A stretch of 64,000 nucleotides of DNA, from contig NZ_KI421500.1 in assembly GCF_000473145.1 (NCBI RefSeq), forward strand, positions 2,381,725 to 2,445,724, read 5' to 3'. Positions 62,351 to 64,000 of the stretch are shown here, piece by piece. The notes below the pieces were generated by a model, which saw only the letters and a program-made list of their open reading frames with translations, ran no database searches and was not told where the DNA came from. The DNA is from Leisingera daeponensis DSM 23529 (GTDB taxonomy: Bacteria; Pseudomonadota; Alphaproteobacteria; Rhodobacterales; Rhodobacteraceae). The position numbers were made by a program, and so were the translations under genes. The first letter of the stretch is position 1. Each line of letters opens with the position of its first letter.

Positions 62351-62997
62351 TGCAGATGCAATTTTCCCTGGCCGAAGCGCCGGACGAGATTTCCCTGGAA
62401 AAAGGCCGCAAGCTGTTTGCGGGTGAAACCGAATTCCTGAAGGGCGTGGTCGCGATGAACGGCCTGCCGGACGCCGACCGGGTGGAGGTCTGCTTTGCCG
62501 GCCGCTCCAATGTCGGCAAGTCGAGCCTGATCAACGCGCTGACCGGCACCAAGGGCATCGCGCGCGCCTCCAACACGCCGGGCCGCACGCAGGAGATCAA
62601 CTTCTTCACCCAAGGCCCCGACCTCTATCTGGTCGACCTGCCCGGCTACGGTTATGCCAACGCGCCGCTGGCGGTGGTGGAGAAATGGCAGAAGCTGCTG
62701 AAGCAGTACCTGTCCGGCCGCCAGAACCTGCGCCGCGCCTTTGTGCTGATCGACAGCCGCCATGGCGTCAAGAAGGTGGACGAGGACATCATGAAGCTGC
62801 TGGACAGCGCCGCCGTCACCTTCCAGTGCGTCATGACCAAGGCCGATAAGGTCAAGGAAAAGGACCGCGCCAAGGTGCTGGAGCAGGTGCGCGGCGCGCT
62901 GGCCAGACACCCGGCGGCCTATCCGGAAATCGTGCTGACCTCGTCCGAGAAGGGCGACGGCATCCCGACCCTCAGGTCGATCATCGCCGGCCTCTGA
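62350..62997 (+). CDS. engB: Ribosome biogenesis GTPase EngB/YihA
   Basis: A 215-residue GTPase needed for large-subunit assembly. G1 GRSNVGKSSLINAL, G2 NTPGRTQ, G3 DLPGYGYA, G4 TKADKV. The ATG overlaps the MOSC stop (TGATG). Confidence 0.96.
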   Translation: MQMQFSLAEAPDEISLEKGRKLFAGETEFLKGVVAMNGLPDADRVEVCFAGRSNVGKSSLINALTGTKGIARASNTPGRTQEINFFTQGPDLYLVDLPGYGYANAPLAVVEKWQKLLKQYLSGRQNLRRAFVLIDSRHGVKKVDEDIMKLLDSAAVTFQCVMTKADKVKEKDRAKVLEQVRGALARHPAAYPEIVLTSSEKGDGIPTLRSIIAGL

Positions 62998-63000
62998 TCC

Positions 63001-63366
63001 GTGATTGCCCGCCTCGCCTCCTATCTGGTTGTGATCGCCCTGGCCGCTGCCGGGCTGATCCCCTCCGGATGGATGCCGGCCACCGGGCAGGACGGCAAGG
63101 TGCTTCTGGTGATCTGCACCGGCAGCGGCACGGTGGAGACCTGGGTCGATCTGGAGGGCGAAGGCGGTCACGCCCCCACCGAGCAGATGGAGGACCGCAG
63201 CTGCCCCTTTGCCGCCCTTGGCGCGGTGGCGCTGCTGCCGGACAGCCTGATTGATCTGAACCTTGAGGCCCCGCTGACAGACCGCTGGTCGCGCGAGGCG
63301 TTCACCCATCATACCGCCGGCTTCCACTGGCGCTATGATGCCCGCGGCCCGCCCGCGCTCTCCTGA
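63001..63366 (+). CDS. DUF2946-like exported protein
   Basis: A 121-residue protein starting at GTG (63001), 3 bp after engB. A hydrophobic N-terminus and the block IPSGWMPATGQDGKVLLVICTGSGTVETWVDLE followed by CPFAALGA match DUF2946-style proteins, often found with metal-related membrane proteins. It precedes a PepSY protein, another usual neighbour. The exact role is unknown. Confidence 0.7.
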   Translation: MIARLASYLVVIALAAAGLIPSGWMPATGQDGKVLLVICTGSGTVETWVDLEGEGGHAPTEQMEDRSCPFAALGAVALLPDSLIDLNLEAPLTDRWSREAFTHHTAGFHWRYDARGPPALS

Positions 63367-63437
63367 CTTTCTGAACAATTCTGACATTTCCGCCGGCGCC
63401 CCGCGCGTCCGGCCCTGTTCCGGTATGGAGAGACCCA

Positions 63438-64000
63438 ATGGCAACCAGCCAACCGCATTCCGCGGGCCAATCGCGCCCGCTTACCGAAAAATTCTACTTC
63501 GCCGTCTGGCGCTGGCACTTCTACGCCGGCCTGTTCGTGATCCCCTTCCTGATCATGCTGGCAGTGACCGGCCTGATGATGATGTTCATTACCCAGTTCG
63601 ATGGCCGCGACGGCGAGAAGATCCCCGTCACCCCAAGCCCCGCCGAGCTGAGCATCCCTGAGCAGGAGGCCGCCGTCCTTGCCGCCCAGCCCGGCACCAT
63701 CGCCGAATGGATCGGCCCCAAGGCGCCGGACCTGGCCGCCGTGTTCCGGGTGAAAACCGAAGCGGGTCAGCGCCTGGTCGCCCTGAACCAGTACTCGGGC
63801 GAGGTGATCGAGGTCTGGGACCGCCGCGCAGGCTGGTATGACCTGGCCGACAACATCCACTCCACCCTGCTGATCGGCGACACCGGCGACCGGCTGATCG
63901 AGATCGCCGCAGGCCTCGGCATCGTGCTGGTGCTGACCGGGCTTTACCTGTGGTGGCCCCGCGGCAACGCCGCCAGCGCATTCATCCCCAACTTCCGCGC
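63438..64000 (+). CDS. PepSY-associated TM protein, 5' part
   Basis: The first 187 residues are visible; the gene runs off the window. FYFAVWRWHFYAGLFVIPFLIMLAVTGLMMMF is the PepSY-TM helix 1, and YDLADNIHSTLLIGDTGDRLIEIAAGLGIVLVLTGLYLWWPR is helix 2 with the conserved His and WWPR. Such proteins act as membrane reductases for ferric or copper uptake. The ATG has GGAGAG upstream. Confidence 0.88.
   Translation, partial: MATSQPHSAGQSRPLTEKFYFAVWRWHFYAGLFVIPFLIMLAVTGLMMMFITQFDGRDGEKIPVTPSPAELSIPEQEAAVLAAQPGTIAEWIGPKAPDLAAVFRVKTEAGQRLVALNQYSGEVIEVWDRRAGWYDLADNIHSTLLIGDTGDRLIEIAAGLGIVLVLTGLYLWWPRGNAASAFIPNFR

Overview
The window is chromosomal DNA from a high-GC alphaproteobacterium of the Rhodobacteraceae. 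The Roseobacter group (Leisingera/Phaeobacter/Ruegeria-like) fits best. This rests on the glcDEF set, the rsfS-rlmH pair, leuC-leuD-membrane protein-endonuclease-like-leuB, rpmH-rnpA-yidD...yidC-MOSC-engB, roseobacter-style paralogues and codon use. Genus is inferred, not proven. I see no rRNA, CRISPR array, intact phage or intact insertion sequence.

Layout. 0-6 kb: 5' end of a creatinase gene, an alpha/beta hydrolase, gabD, a small globin, an Hsp20 chaperone with a possible RNA thermometer, and two tandem trypsin-like exported proteases. 6-11 kb: the glycolate oxidase operon glcD-glcE-glcF, with a palindromic operator at its head, and a DUF599 membrane protein. 11-20 kb: rsfS-rlmH (with a coupled short leader ORF), a MscS channel, leucine biosynthesis leuC, leuD and leuB with two interposed genes, and tRNA-Pro(CGG). 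19.8-26.5 kb: a complete oligopeptide/dipeptide-type ABC importer (binding protein, two permeases, two ATPases) ending in a LysR regulator. 26.7-31.1 kb: an MFS exporter divergent from a MocR-type regulator, and a secreted SGNH hydrolase with RTX repeats.

31.1-37.2 kb is a minus-strand copper-handling operon: small exported protein, lipoprotein, TolC-like outer-membrane protein, multicopper oxidase, cupredoxin-CusF fusion, an ABC-type membrane domain without ATPase, and cytochrome c. 37.6-39.7 kb is a decayed operon whose remnants look like an adenylating ligase, a carrier protein fused by deletion to an acyl-CoA dehydrogenase tail, a nucleoside-deaminase tail and a maleate-isomerase/Asp-Glu-racemase relative. 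It is followed by an intact MarR regulator and an intact pair of SMR exporters. Related operator-like motifs lie in front of all three units. I read this as a biosynthetic or catabolic locus that lost its enzymes but kept regulator and exporter.

41.4-46.7 kb: a two-component system, whose sigma-54-type regulator has GAFPGA instead of GAFTGA, upstream of an oxalate/formate-family MFS transporter. 46.7-51.5 kb is patchy accessory DNA: a 148-bp repeat in two copies (one abutting tRNA-Arg), an AT-rich stretch, a YdhR-like enzyme, a MarR gene with a C9 tract, a BetI-like TetR regulator divergent from an exported hydrolase, and unidentified gene tails. 51.6-64 kb is core: a sensor kinase, a flavin disulfide oxidoreductase with a TVP38/VTT membrane protein, then rpmH, rnpA, yidD, ttcA, a GGDEF-EAL protein, yidC, MOSC, engB, a DUF2946-like protein and the start of a PepSY membrane protein cut by the window end.
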